Below are positions 6,549 through 13,194 of a stretch of DNA of 18,102 bases, in pieces (the stretch's first letter is position 1; every line of letters begins with the position of its first letter). The DNA is taken from positions 1-18,102 of the forward strand of contig JAPSJG010000023.1 in the NCBI GenBank assembly GCA_031178305.1, read 5' to 3'. This stretch comes from Sinorhizobium sp. (GTDB taxonomy: Bacteria > Pseudomonadota > Alphaproteobacteria > Rhizobiales > Rhizobiaceae). The translations under genes and the position numbers were made by a program. The notes beneath the pieces were generated by a model, which worked only from the letters and a program-made list of their open reading frames with translations, was not told the DNA's origin and made no database searches.

Positions 6549-7745
6549 TTACTTCCTTCCCCAGACCTTGCGGATCATCTCTTCGATCTCCGCATTGACG
6601 AGCGAAAGGGACTCCATCGCGCGATCATAGGTACCGCGGATGAATTGCGAGCGCTCCACCTCGTAAAGCGTCTGTTTGGTGACGCCGGCATCGGAAATGG
6701 CGGTCGATTTGACCATGGCGTTCTGCAGCATGCGGTTGCCGAAGATCGCGCGCATGAAGCCGGTCATCTGGCTCTGCGGACCGTCATTTGGCTCGAAGCG
6801 CGTGACAAGGTAGCGCATCCAATCGTAGCTCGTGCGCCCGCCGGCCCTCTCGACCACGGCCATGAGTTCGCTCGTCATCGACAGGAACTGCGACATCGAC
6901 ATGACGTCGAGCATCTGCGGATGCACGGTAATGAGAACGGAGGTCGCGGCGCAGAGCGCCGACATGGTCAGGAAGCCCAGCTGCGGTGGGCAATCGACGA
7001 CGACGATGTCGTAGAAGCTTTCGATGTTGGACAGCGCCTCGCCGATGCGCGCGAAGAACAGAGTCTCCGCCGAGCCGCCGATCATCGCCTTCGGCGTTTC
7101 ATGCTCGAATTCCATCAGTTCCAGATTGCCGGGGATGAGATGGAGATTGGTCGTATAGGTCGAGCGAACGATATCCGCGATGGGTCGGGGAGCCACGTAG
7201 CGAATCGCGCCATAGAGCGTTTCCGCCTCGCCGACATCCAGTTCCGGCTGATGGCCGAAGAGCGCGGAGAGCGAGGCCTGGGGATCGAGGTCGATTGCAA
7301 GGACGCGATAGCCACGCAGCGCGAGATATTGGGAAAGATGCGCCGAGGTCGTTGTCTTGCCCGATCCACCCTTGAAGTTCATCACAGAGATGACCTGAAG
7401 CTTCTCGCCCGGCCTGCGATGAGGAACGTATTTCCCGGCCTTGCTGCCTTCGTCGAGGACGCGGCGGATCCGCTCGATATCCTCGACGGCATACATGCGG
7501 CGGCCGTTTGACAGCGGCTGCGGGCCATGGCCTTCTGACGCGATCTGGCGAAGATAGCCTTCACCGATTCCGATGAAGGAGGCGGCCTCCGCCGGGCTGA
7601 ACAGCCGTATGGTTTTCTGTGCCGTCGGGGAGAAGATCTTCTTTTGATGTTCCTGAAGTTGATGCGCGAGTTCCTGGGCATCGGCAGCCAGCAAGGAGGG
7701 CAAGTGCTCCTGCTCGTCGATACCCTGGATTCTCTGCTGCAACAT
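6549..7745 (-). CDS. repA: Plasmid partitioning ATPase RepA (ParA family)
   Basis: A ParA-family ATPase of 398 residues when started at ATG 7745. That start has GGAG six bases upstream; ATG 7751 and a TTG at 7769 are in frame but too close to, or upstream of, this SD. An N-terminal HTH-like region (about 46-100, LFSPAEAASFIGIGEGYLRQIASEG) probably binds the operator. The deviant Walker A is KGGSGKTT at about 125-132, with LAIDLDPQASLSALFG (A') and VVVDCPPQLGFLTMSAL (Walker B) following. RepA with RepB moves the plasmid and represses the repABC promoter. It is the first gene of the operon and is divergent from a HutC-like regulator across a 299-base region carrying palindromes. Confidence 0.97.
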   Translation of the reverse strand: MLQQRIQGIDEQEHLPSLLAADAQELAHQLQEHQKKIFSPTAQKTIRLFSPAEAASFIGIGEGYLRQIASEGHGPQPLSNGRRMYAVEDIERIRRVLDEGSKAGKYVPHRRPGEKLQVISVMNFKGGSGKTTTSAHLSQYLALRGYRVLAIDLDPQASLSALFGHQPELDVGEAETLYGAIRYVAPRPIADIVRSTYTTNLHLIPGNLELMEFEHETPKAMIGGSAETLFFARIGEALSNIESFYDIVVVDCPPQLGFLTMSALCAATSVLITVHPQMLDVMSMSQFLSMTSELMAVVERAGGRTSYDWMRYLVTRFEPNDGPQSQMTGFMRAIFGNRMLQNAMVKSTAISDAGVTKQTLYEVERSQFIRGTYDRAMESLSLVNAEIEEMIRKVWGRK

Positions 7746-7759
7746 TCTCATCTCCAAAA

Positions 7760-7800
7760 AACTGCGCAAAATTCGCCAATAGCGCCCTATCTGCGCAGTT
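7760..7800. promoter_or_regulatory. Inverted repeat just upstream of repA
   Basis: Perfect 9-bp arms AACTGCGCA (7760-7768) and TGCGCAGTT (7792-7800), separated by 23 bases, end 15 bases before the repA start codon. This is the right place for a repABC autorepression operator bound by RepA. Alternatively it could fold in the repA leader and mask the ribosome-binding site. Which of the two is unknown. Confidence 0.5.
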
Positions 7801-7842
7801 ACAATATGCGCCGATTCGTTGCCAATTTACAAACGCTTAACA

Positions 7843-7878
7843 AAAACCCGATTTATGCTGCCGACGCGGCAGGGTTTT
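7843..7878. other. Nested hairpin in the repA-gntR intergenic region
   Basis: CTGCCG-ACG-CGGCAG (7858-7872) is enclosed by AAAACC (7843-7848) and GGTTTT (7873-7878), giving a nested stem with one bulge. On the plus strand it ends in a short T-run and could weakly terminate or insulate transcription between the two divergent genes. The role is not established. Confidence 0.35.
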
Positions 7879-7899
7879 ATGAATATTGCTGTTCGAAAA

Positions 7900-7915
7900 G
7901 TTGTCCGTGGACAAC
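7900..7915. promoter_or_regulatory. parS-like palindrome, class II, site 1
   Basis: GTTGTCCGTGGACAAC has perfect 7-base outer arms, with GT rather than GC at the centre. It fits GTT-N4-GY-N4-AAC but has inner bases quite different from the class I sites. It lies 155 bases upstream of repA and 130 bases upstream of the HutC-like gene. Confidence 0.6.
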
Positions 7916-7927
7916 TTTTTCTGGATG

Positions 7928-7943
7928 GTTGTCCGCGGACAAC
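7928..7943. promoter_or_regulatory. parS-like palindrome, class II, site 2
   Basis: A perfect palindrome GTTGTCCGCGGACAAC, 28 bases from the previous one and so on nearly the same helix face. It fits the repABC parS pattern GTT-N4-GC-N4-AAC. A GT-N6-AC core also makes it a candidate operator for the adjacent GntR-family protein. Confidence 0.65.
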
Positions 7944-8044
7944 TGCTCTCCGATTCGCCAGACTTCGACGTTACTCCATTCCGTGGAAGGACCCGCAGCG
8001 CTGCTGCAAGGGCTGTCGTTATCGATGGAAAAAGGTAAGCTGCG

Positions 8045-8839
8045 GTGTCGGTTATCAGCGAGGTGTCTGCCATTTCCAACGATCATCCATCAGACGTGAA
8101 AGCGCGCTCCGAGCCATCGCGGGAGCAACCTTTGTCGCTGCACCAGAAGATCCTCGGCGAGGTGGAGGCGCATATCCTGTCGGGCGACTGGCCGCCTGGT
8201 TATCGCATTCCGTTCGAGCACGAGCTGACGGAGCAATATGGCTGCTCGCGCATGACCGTGAACAAGGCGCTTTCCGAGCTCGTCAAGCGTGGCCTGATCG
8301 AGCGTCGGCGAAAGTCCGGGAGCTACGTGACCTTTCCGCAGGTCCAGTCGGCCGTCATGGAAATCCACGACGTCAAGCTCGAGGTCGAATCGCTTGGCCT
8401 CGACTACGGTTACCATCGCGAAGCGCGGACGGTGCGCCGGATCAACGCCGGCGACACCGGGCGTATCGACCTGCCCGCCGCCTCCCGGCTCATCGACATC
8501 ACCTGCCGGCATTTTGCAGGCGGGCGGCCCTTCTGCTTCGAGGAGCGGCTGATCAGCCTTTCGGCCGTGCCGGAGGCCGAGGCCGAGGCGTTCGACACGG
8601 TCGCTCCGGGCTCGTGGCTGCTCGGCAAAGTTCCCTGGAGCATCGCCGAGCACAGGATTCGCGCGGTGGCGGCGAGCCGTCAGGCTGCGCAAGCCCTCGA
8701 CATAGCCGTAGGCAGTCCCTGCCTCGTGATCGAGCGGAAGACCTGGAGCGGTGGGGCCCCGGTCACCAGCGTGCGGCTGACCTATCCCGGCGACCGCCAC
8801 GAGCTCGTTGCCGAATTTCAGCCGAGCGCAATCGGCTGA
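8045..8839 (+). CDS. GntR-family regulator, HutC (histidine utilisation repressor)-like
   Basis: A 264-residue protein from GTG 8045, with AAGG nine bases upstream; GTG 8063 is a possible alternative. The winged HTH of GntR type spans about 28-97, with LHQKILGEVEAHILSGDWPPGYRIPFEHELTEQYGCSRMTVNKALSELVKRGLIERRRKSGSYV. It continues into a UTRA ligand-binding domain (about 105-258) with HutC hallmarks such as RHFAGGRPFCFEERLI, PGSWLLGKVPWSIAEHRIRAV and RLTYPGDRHELVAEF. HutC repressors respond to urocanate and control histidine degradation. No hut gene is nearby, so this is an orphan paralogue or a regulator of distant genes. It is divergent from repA and may bind the class II palindromes between them, which is inference only. 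Confidence 0.88.
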   Translation: MSVISEVSAISNDHPSDVKARSEPSREQPLSLHQKILGEVEAHILSGDWPPGYRIPFEHELTEQYGCSRMTVNKALSELVKRGLIERRRKSGSYVTFPQVQSAVMEIHDVKLEVESLGLDYGYHREARTVRRINAGDTGRIDLPAASRLIDITCRHFAGGRPFCFEERLISLSAVPEAEAEAFDTVAPGSWLLGKVPWSIAEHRIRAVAASRQAAQALDIAVGSPCLVIERKTWSGGAPVTSVRLTYPGDRHELVAEFQPSAIG

Positions 8840-9359
8840 AATGTCTGGACTGAGACGGCGGCCTTAACGCCTTCCAGTGACGATGCCGAACCTGCCTTGG
8901 CGGCCGCGCGCATCTGATAGGCCGGGGGATCGGCCAGTGGCCGCACGTGACAGGCCGTCTGGCTTGCTGCGTGGAACGCGAGAAATCGCTAAGTTTTCAA
9001 AGGGATGGCGCCTCGAAAAAATGCGGCAGCACCCGTAAGGCGATGACCACCTACTGCTTCCGATAGCAATTGCGGGAAGGGGGGCGTCATTGTTGCGGAT
9101 ATGGACAGCCGCGGATCTTGCGCTCTACCTACAGCGCCGAGCGTCTTCCGCGCAAAGCTCGCGGTAGCACTTTGGGTTGCCGCATGTCTTTGTCCTTAAA
9201 TCGAGGTCGATTCGAGGAGACATGCAGCAGGGCTTTGTGAGCACCGTCCCGGACCCGAATTCCCCGCGTTGTTGCAAGAAAAATCAACAATCTCTGGCGC
9301 TTTGGCCTTTCGAGAGGCATCCTGTCAGCAGTGTCATCCAGGCAGAGGGAGGAACGCCG
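8840..9359. other. Non-coding segment upstream of the EF-G paralogue
   Basis: About 520 bases with no supported gene. The right half holds mosaic element copy B (9129-9230). A GGAAC at 8973-8977 followed by T-rich sequence is a poor match to a stress promoter. A 13-codon frame at 9005-9046 has no family. The large open frame reaching back to 9177 starts in the repeat and is not used. Confidence 0.6.
9129..9230 (+). repeat. Mosaic palindromic intergenic element, copy B
   Basis: Same layout as copies A and C: CTACAG at 9129, a degenerate hairpin, and a degenerate right arm GCGGTAG near 9161. Module 2 then runs from CGCATGTCTT to AGACATGCAG (ending 9227), with the shared core CCTTAAATCGAGGTCG. 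Module 1 is the more decayed part. It lies about 130 bases upstream of the EF-G-like gene. Confidence 0.7.
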
Positions 9360-11321
9360 ATGCGCTGTTTTACTGTACTCGGTCCTTCGCAGATCGGAAA
9401 ATCCACGCTCGTGGAAAGGTTGGGCTCGCTGGAGGGCGAGCCGAAGAAGTCTGTTTCTCCATATGGTTTGGCAATTACTGAATTCGAGTTCGGCGGCGAG
9501 CCGTGGTGCGCCCTCGACGTGCCGGGCAATAGCGAAGCGCTGGCGCATGCGCAGGATGCGCTGCTCGCAAGCGACGCTTGCGTGCTCTGCGTTTCGCCGG
9601 TCCTGGAGGAGGCCGTTCTTGCCGCGCCTTATCTGCGCGTGATCGAGGCTTCGGGCACGCCCTGCATTCTCTTCGTCAACCGCATGGACGAGCCGCGGGC
9701 ACGGCTCAGAGACGTTCTCGCGGCGCTTCAGGATTATTGCAGCCGTCCACTCGTGCTCAGGCAGATACCGATCCGCGACGGCGACAAGATCATAGGCAGT
9801 TGCGATCTCATCTCGGAGCGGGCCTGGCGCTATCGTGAGGGCCAGACATCGGCGTTGTTCGAAATCCCCGAAAGTGCGATCGAGCGCGAGCACGAGGCAC
9901 GCACCGAACTGCTGGAGCATCTTTCGGAGTTCGACGACTGGCTGCTCGAGGAACTGATCGAGGATCGAGAGCCGGCGAGCGATACGATCTATTCGATCTC
10001 GACTCGGGTGCTCTCCGAGAACAAGATCATTCCGGTGCTTCTGGGGGCTGCAAGCCACAGTAATGGCATCATGCGGCTGATGAAGGCGCTGCGCCATGAA
10101 GCGCCGCGGGTCGAAGCGCTTCGAACGAGGCTGGCCGAATCCGCCGGCATTAACGGGTCGACGCTGGCCGCCGTCAGCTTCCATGCCCACCATCGCCAGA
10201 ACGTCGGCAAGACCGTCGTCGCCCGCGCGCTCCAGAACGGCGTAAAGCAGGGAGCGGCGTTGGGCGGGGCCGGTCTCGGGGCGCTGCTAGACCCGGCAAA
10301 TGGCCGCGCGATGGCTTCGGGCATCACCGTGGCGGGACAGGTCTTCGCCGCCGTAAAGTCGGACCACCTTACGGTTCCCGCCCTGCTCACGGCCAATGCG
10401 GCGATCGCGCCTCCGCACTGGACGACGCCGCCGACGCCGATGTTCGAGAGGGTCCTGGTGCCGGAAAGCGAGCGCGACGAAAACAAACTTTCCGAGACGC
10501 TGGCGAAACTCGGCGAGACGGATCGAGGACTCAAGGTCATGCAGGAGGAGGGGACCGGCGCGCAGATGGTCTGCGCCCAAGGGCCGGTGCATCTTCGTGA
10601 AGTCTCCAGAATGCTCTCCGACGTCTTCCACGTGACGGTGACCGACCGGGCGCCGAGCCCGGTCTATCGTGAGACCATATCGAAATCCTCCGACGTCCAT
10701 TACCGTCACCGCAAGCAGACGGGCGGCGCCGGTCAATTCGCCGACGTGAAGTTGAGCGTCCACCCGAATGGCCGCGGGGAGGGGTTCACTTTCGCCGAGA
10801 CGGTCAAGGGCGGCGCGGTTCCGCGCAATTTCATACCGGCAGTCGAAGCCGGCTCCCGTGAGGCCATGGAGAAAGGGCCGCTCGGCTTTAAGGTCATCGA
10901 CGTCGGCGTGATCCTTACCGACGGGCAGCATCATTCGGTCGACAGCTCCGAATATGCTTTCCGGACAGCGGGCAAGCTCGGAGTGCGGCAAGCGCTCACG
11001 CAATCCGCCTCGGTGCTGCTGCAGCCGATCTTCCGCGTGGACATCCATGTGCCCTCGATCTACTCCGGCGGGCTGGTGCCGATCGTCTCCACACTCAAGG
11101 GTCAGGTCCTCGGCTTCGACCGCGATGAGGAGGCGAAGGGATGGGATATTTTCCGTGCGCTCATCCCGGGAAGCGCGCTTGAGGATCTCGCCCGCTCCCT
11201 GAGGTCGGCCACCCAGGGCATCGGCTATTTCTCGAAAAGCTTCGACCACTTCGAGGAACTCTATGGCAAGGAGGCGCAAGCGATCGTCGCCGCGCATGGG
11301 ACGCATGCGAACGAGCATTAG
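9360..11321 (+). CDS. fusA2: Divergent elongation factor G paralogue (EF-G2-like)
   Basis: A 653-residue protein from ATG 9360, with a strong AGGGAGGA seven bases upstream. The domain order is that of EF-G: GTPase domain, domain II (about 270-340), domain III (about 360-440), domain IV with KGGAVPRNFIPAVEAGSREAMEKGPL, and domain V ending near 645. The GTPase core is degenerate. The P-loop GPSQIGKS (8-15) is intact, but the switch I RGIT box is not recognisable. DTPGH is DVPGN (53-57), so the catalytic His is Asn, and NKMD is NRMD (107-110). It is shorter than housekeeping EF-G (about 700). The family is widespread beside normal fusA in alphaproteobacteria; its role may be ribosome recycling, stress or none in translocation. 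The symbol follows common rhizobial usage for a second copy. A perfect hairpin follows. Confidence 0.88.
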   Translation: MRCFTVLGPSQIGKSTLVERLGSLEGEPKKSVSPYGLAITEFEFGGEPWCALDVPGNSEALAHAQDALLASDACVLCVSPVLEEAVLAAPYLRVIEASGTPCILFVNRMDEPRARLRDVLAALQDYCSRPLVLRQIPIRDGDKIIGSCDLISERAWRYREGQTSALFEIPESAIEREHEARTELLEHLSEFDDWLLEELIEDREPASDTIYSISTRVLSENKIIPVLLGAASHSNGIMRLMKALRHEAPRVEALRTRLAESAGINGSTLAAVSFHAHHRQNVGKTVVARALQNGVKQGAALGGAGLGALLDPANGRAMASGITVAGQVFAAVKSDHLTVPALLTANAAIAPPHWTTPPTPMFERVLVPESERDENKLSETLAKLGETDRGLKVMQEEGTGAQMVCAQGPVHLREVSRMLSDVFHVTVTDRAPSPVYRETISKSSDVHYRHRKQTGGAGQFADVKLSVHPNGRGEGFTFAETVKGGAVPRNFIPAVEAGSREAMEKGPLGFKVIDVGVILTDGQHHSVDSSEYAFRTAGKLGVRQALTQSASVLLQPIFRVDIHVPSIYSGGLVPIVSTLKGQVLGFDRDEEAKGWDIFRALIPGSALEDLARSLRSATQGIGYFSKSFDHFEELYGKEAQAIVAAHGTHANEH

Positions 11322-11327
11322 ATTACA

Positions 11328-11356
11328 ATGACTTAGCTCGGAACGAGCTAAGTCAT
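11328..11356. terminator. Perfect 13-bp hairpin after the EF-G paralogue
   Basis: Arms ATGACTTAGCTCG (11328-11340) and CGAGCTAAGTCAT (11344-11356) enclose a GAA loop and lie seven bases after the stop codon. There is no T-run, so it would be a stabilising or pausing 3' hairpin or a factor-dependent terminator rather than a textbook intrinsic one. Confidence 0.65.
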
Positions 11357-11370
11357 GAACGTGACCGATT

Positions 11371-11473
11371 CTACAGTCCGCGCATCTTATCAGACGCGCA
11401 AAGATCGCTGTAGCCCTTTCAATCGCTGCATGTCTTTGTCCTTAAATCGAGGTCGCTTAAGCAGACATGCAGT
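11371..11473 (+). repeat. Mosaic palindromic intergenic element, copy C
   Basis: A well-preserved copy: CTACAG 11371-11376, hairpin core GCGCATCTTATCAGACGCGC, CTGTAG 11408-11413. Module 2 runs from CTGCATGTCT (11426-11435) to AGACATGCAG (11463-11472), with an inner CTTAA/TTAAG pairing. It follows the EF-G hairpin directly. Confidence 0.8.
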
Positions 11474-11544
11474 AGAAGGTCAGCGCGGAATGCTGGCGGA
11501 AAACCGCGCATACTTTTCCTCATCGAAGGGGAGGCAGCGACCCA

Positions 11545-11574
11545 GTGCGTCTGACAAGGCGAATGGCGCTGTAG
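11545..11574 (-). repeat. Mosaic element fragment, copy E (module 1 only, reversed)
   Basis: Read on the minus strand, CTACAGCGCC is followed by a decayed GCCTTGTCAGACGCAC hairpin, matching module 1 of copies A and D. Module 2 is at best a remnant to its left. It faces copy C about 70 bases away, giving an inverted pair. Confidence 0.5.
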
Positions 11575-11585
11575 GAGAGGCGAGG

Positions 11586-11611
11586 GGAACTTACTCGAGT
11601 TCTCGAATGTT
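11586..11611 (+). promoter_or_regulatory. Candidate RpoE2/EcfG-type stress promoter upstream of the nucleotidyltransferase gene
   Basis: GGAAC (11586-11590), 19 bases, then TT (11610-11611, in the context TGTT). This fits the GGAAC-N18-19-TT pattern of S. meliloti general stress sigma factor promoters. Transcription would start about 25-30 bases before the ATG at 11645. Pattern match only. Confidence 0.4.
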
Positions 11612-11644
11612 CTCGTAGGAATTCCCTTCGTCGGAGACAAGAAC

Positions 11645-12454
11645 ATGGCGAGGTCACCGCAGCAGAAATCCTCTCGCGGCGCTCGTACTCCGCTGGCCCT
11701 GCCGCAACTCGCCGGCGCGGAGGCCGAAGACTTTGTCGCGACCGCCATCGCAGAACTCGTGAAGTCGAAAATCCCGTTCCTGGTCGCGGGCACCTTCGCC
11801 GTCAGCGCCTTTACGGGCATCTCGCGCCTGACCAAGGACCTCGACGTATTCTGTAAGGCGGGGGATTACACCCGCATACTCAACCATTTCCAGTCGCTCG
11901 GCTACACCGTCGAGATCGAGGATGACCGCTGGCTGGGCAAGGTTTACAAGGGCAAGCTCTTCTTCGACGTCATATTCTCCTCGCCGAACGGCACCATGCT
12001 CGTCAGCGATGCGTGGTTCGAGCATGCGCTGACGGTGACGATCAATGACAACTCCGTCTCCATCGTTGCACCGACGGAACTGGTCTGGTCGAAATCTTTC
12101 ATTCAGCTTCGCGAGCGCTACGATGGCGCCGACGTGGCGCACATGATCCTCAAGGCCCACGATCAGATCGATTGGCGCAGGCTGCTCAACTACATGGATG
12201 CGCATTGGGAGGTATTGCTGATCCACCTCCTCAACTTCCGATGGATCTATCCTTCCGAACGCGACCGGGTTCCGCCTTGGCTGATCGACGAGCTCTTGCG
12301 CAGGCTGGCCGCGCAGCGGGAACTCCCGCTGCCGCAGACGAAGATCTGCCGCGGACGAATGTATTCGCGAGTCGATTATGAAGTCGACGTCACGGAATGG
12401 GGCTTCGCCGACGTCGGCGGCGACCTCGAGATGCGCACAGGAAGCAAGGAGTAG
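11645..12454 (+). CDS. Nucleotidyltransferase-fold protein (AbiEii/DUF-type NTase-like)
   Basis: A 269-residue protein from ATG 11645, with GGAG eight bases upstream. Residues about 43-70 (IPFLVAGTFAVSAFTGISRLTKDLDVFC) carry a G-T followed by D65-L-D67. D108 (KLFFDVIF) could supply the third carboxylate of a polymerase-beta-type nucleotidyltransferase active site. The second position of the usual GS/GG motif is Thr here. AbiEii-type toxins and related enzymes transfer nucleotides to tRNA or other targets, but no AbiEi antitoxin gene is adjacent and the family is broad. It is followed after four bases by a metallophosphoesterase gene and is almost certainly co-transcribed with it. The two may be opposing activities on a nucleotide-modified substrate; that is inference. 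Confidence 0.7.
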   Translation: MARSPQQKSSRGARTPLALPQLAGAEAEDFVATAIAELVKSKIPFLVAGTFAVSAFTGISRLTKDLDVFCKAGDYTRILNHFQSLGYTVEIEDDRWLGKVYKGKLFFDVIFSSPNGTMLVSDAWFEHALTVTINDNSVSIVAPTELVWSKSFIQLRERYDGADVAHMILKAHDQIDWRRLLNYMDAHWEVLLIHLLNFRWIYPSERDRVPPWLIDELLRRLAAQRELPLPQTKICRGRMYSRVDYEVDVTEWGFADVGGDLEMRTGSKE

Positions 12455-12458
12455 CCCG

Positions 12459-13169
12459 ATGAGCAAGACGAAAGTGGCAGCGGTCGCGGATCTACACGTG
12501 AAGGAGGACGGCTCGGTCTCCTATACGGAGCTGTTTTCAGAGATTTCGCGCGTGGCGGACGTGCTCGTGATAGCCGGCGACCTAACCGATCTCGGCAAAC
12601 CCGCGGAAGCAGAACTCCTCGCCGCCGACCTGAAGTCCTGCACGGTTCCAGTGGTAGCGGTGCTCGGCAATCATGATCACCAATGCAATGCCGTCGAGCA
12701 GGTATCGGCGATCCTGATGAAGGCCGGGGTTCATCTCCTCAACGGCCAGGCGGTAGAAATCGCCGGCGTCGGCTTTGCCGGCACAAAAGGCTTCGTCGGC
12801 GGATTTGGCCGCTATATGCTCGGCTCCTTCGGCGAGGCCGCCATCAAAACGATGGTCTCCGAGACGGTCGACGAGGCGATGCGCCTGGAGAACGCCTTGC
12901 GAAAAACCAGCGCGCAGCACTCCGTCGTGGTGCTCCACTATGCCCCGATCGCGGAAACGGTCGCCGGAGAACCGGAGGCGATCTATCCGTTCCTCGGCTC
13001 CTCGCGCTTTGCGGAGACCATCGATCGTTTTCGGGTGAGTGCCGTCATTCATGGCCACGCACACAGGGGCACCTACAGGGGAAAGACACCCGGCGGTGCT
13101 CCCGTTTACAACGTCGCCACCCACGTCGAGAAGCCGACGGGGCGGCCCTACGCGATTTTGGAGTTCTGA
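12459..13169 (+). CDS. Calcineurin-like metallophosphoesterase
   Basis: A 236-residue protein from ATG 12459, with AAGGAG in the end of the preceding gene as ribosome-binding site. All five family motifs are present: D11-L-H13, GDLTD (40-44), GNHDH (70-74), H160 in LHYAP, and H198-G-H200-A-H. It should therefore be an active two-metal phosphoesterase. Substrates in this superfamily include proteins, nucleotides, lipids and nucleic acids, and nothing here fixes it. There is no signal peptide, so it is cytosolic. It forms a two-gene operon with the nucleotidyltransferase-like gene and converges on the dehydrogenase, leaving 25 bases between stops. Confidence 0.9.
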   Translation: MSKTKVAAVADLHVKEDGSVSYTELFSEISRVADVLVIAGDLTDLGKPAEAELLAADLKSCTVPVVAVLGNHDHQCNAVEQVSAILMKAGVHLLNGQAVEIAGVGFAGTKGFVGGFGRYMLGSFGEAAIKTMVSETVDEAMRLENALRKTSAQHSVVVLHYAPIAETVAGEPEAIYPFLGSSRFAETIDRFRVSAVIHGHAHRGTYRGKTPGGAPVYNVATHVEKPTGRPYAILEF

Positions 13170-13194
13170 CGGCCGCGGTGCAAGTCGACTTTCC

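Larger units (their letters stand above)
11322..11644. other. Intergenic region with hairpin, repeats and candidate promoter
   Basis: About 320 bases without a gene. In order it holds the 3' hairpin of the EF-G paralogue, mosaic copy C, reversed fragment E, and a GGAAC-N19-TT promoter-like sequence just before the nucleotidyltransferase-like gene. Confidence 0.6.

Noticed and set aside
5532..7511. A 659-codon open frame on the plus strand opposite repB and repA.
   Set aside because: It is the mirror of two certain genes, with the composition of antisense translation (rich in Arg, His, Asp and Leu) and no ribosome-binding site or family.
8905..8935. GCGCATCTGATAG-containing stretch resembling module 1 of the mosaic element.
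   Set aside because: Only a partial match without paired arms; it could be a relic but is not supportable.
8973..8997. GGAAC with T-rich sequence downstream as a stress promoter for the EF-G paralogue.
   Set aside because: The -10 context does not match CGTT and the gene starts more than 350 bases later.
9005..9046. A 13-codon frame beginning at ATG 9005 after AAAGGG.
   Set aside because: Too short to judge, without a known family or downstream partner; the attenuation or leader-peptide idea has no supporting hairpin.
9177..9359. N-terminal extension of the EF-G paralogue.
   Set aside because: It would begin inside a mosaic repeat; ATG 9360 has a near-perfect SD and starts right before the P-loop, as in EF-G.
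9129..10193. A 354-codon minus-strand frame opposite the start of the EF-G paralogue.
   Set aside because: It ends inside a mosaic repeat and shows no domain; the plus-strand EF-G reading is certain.
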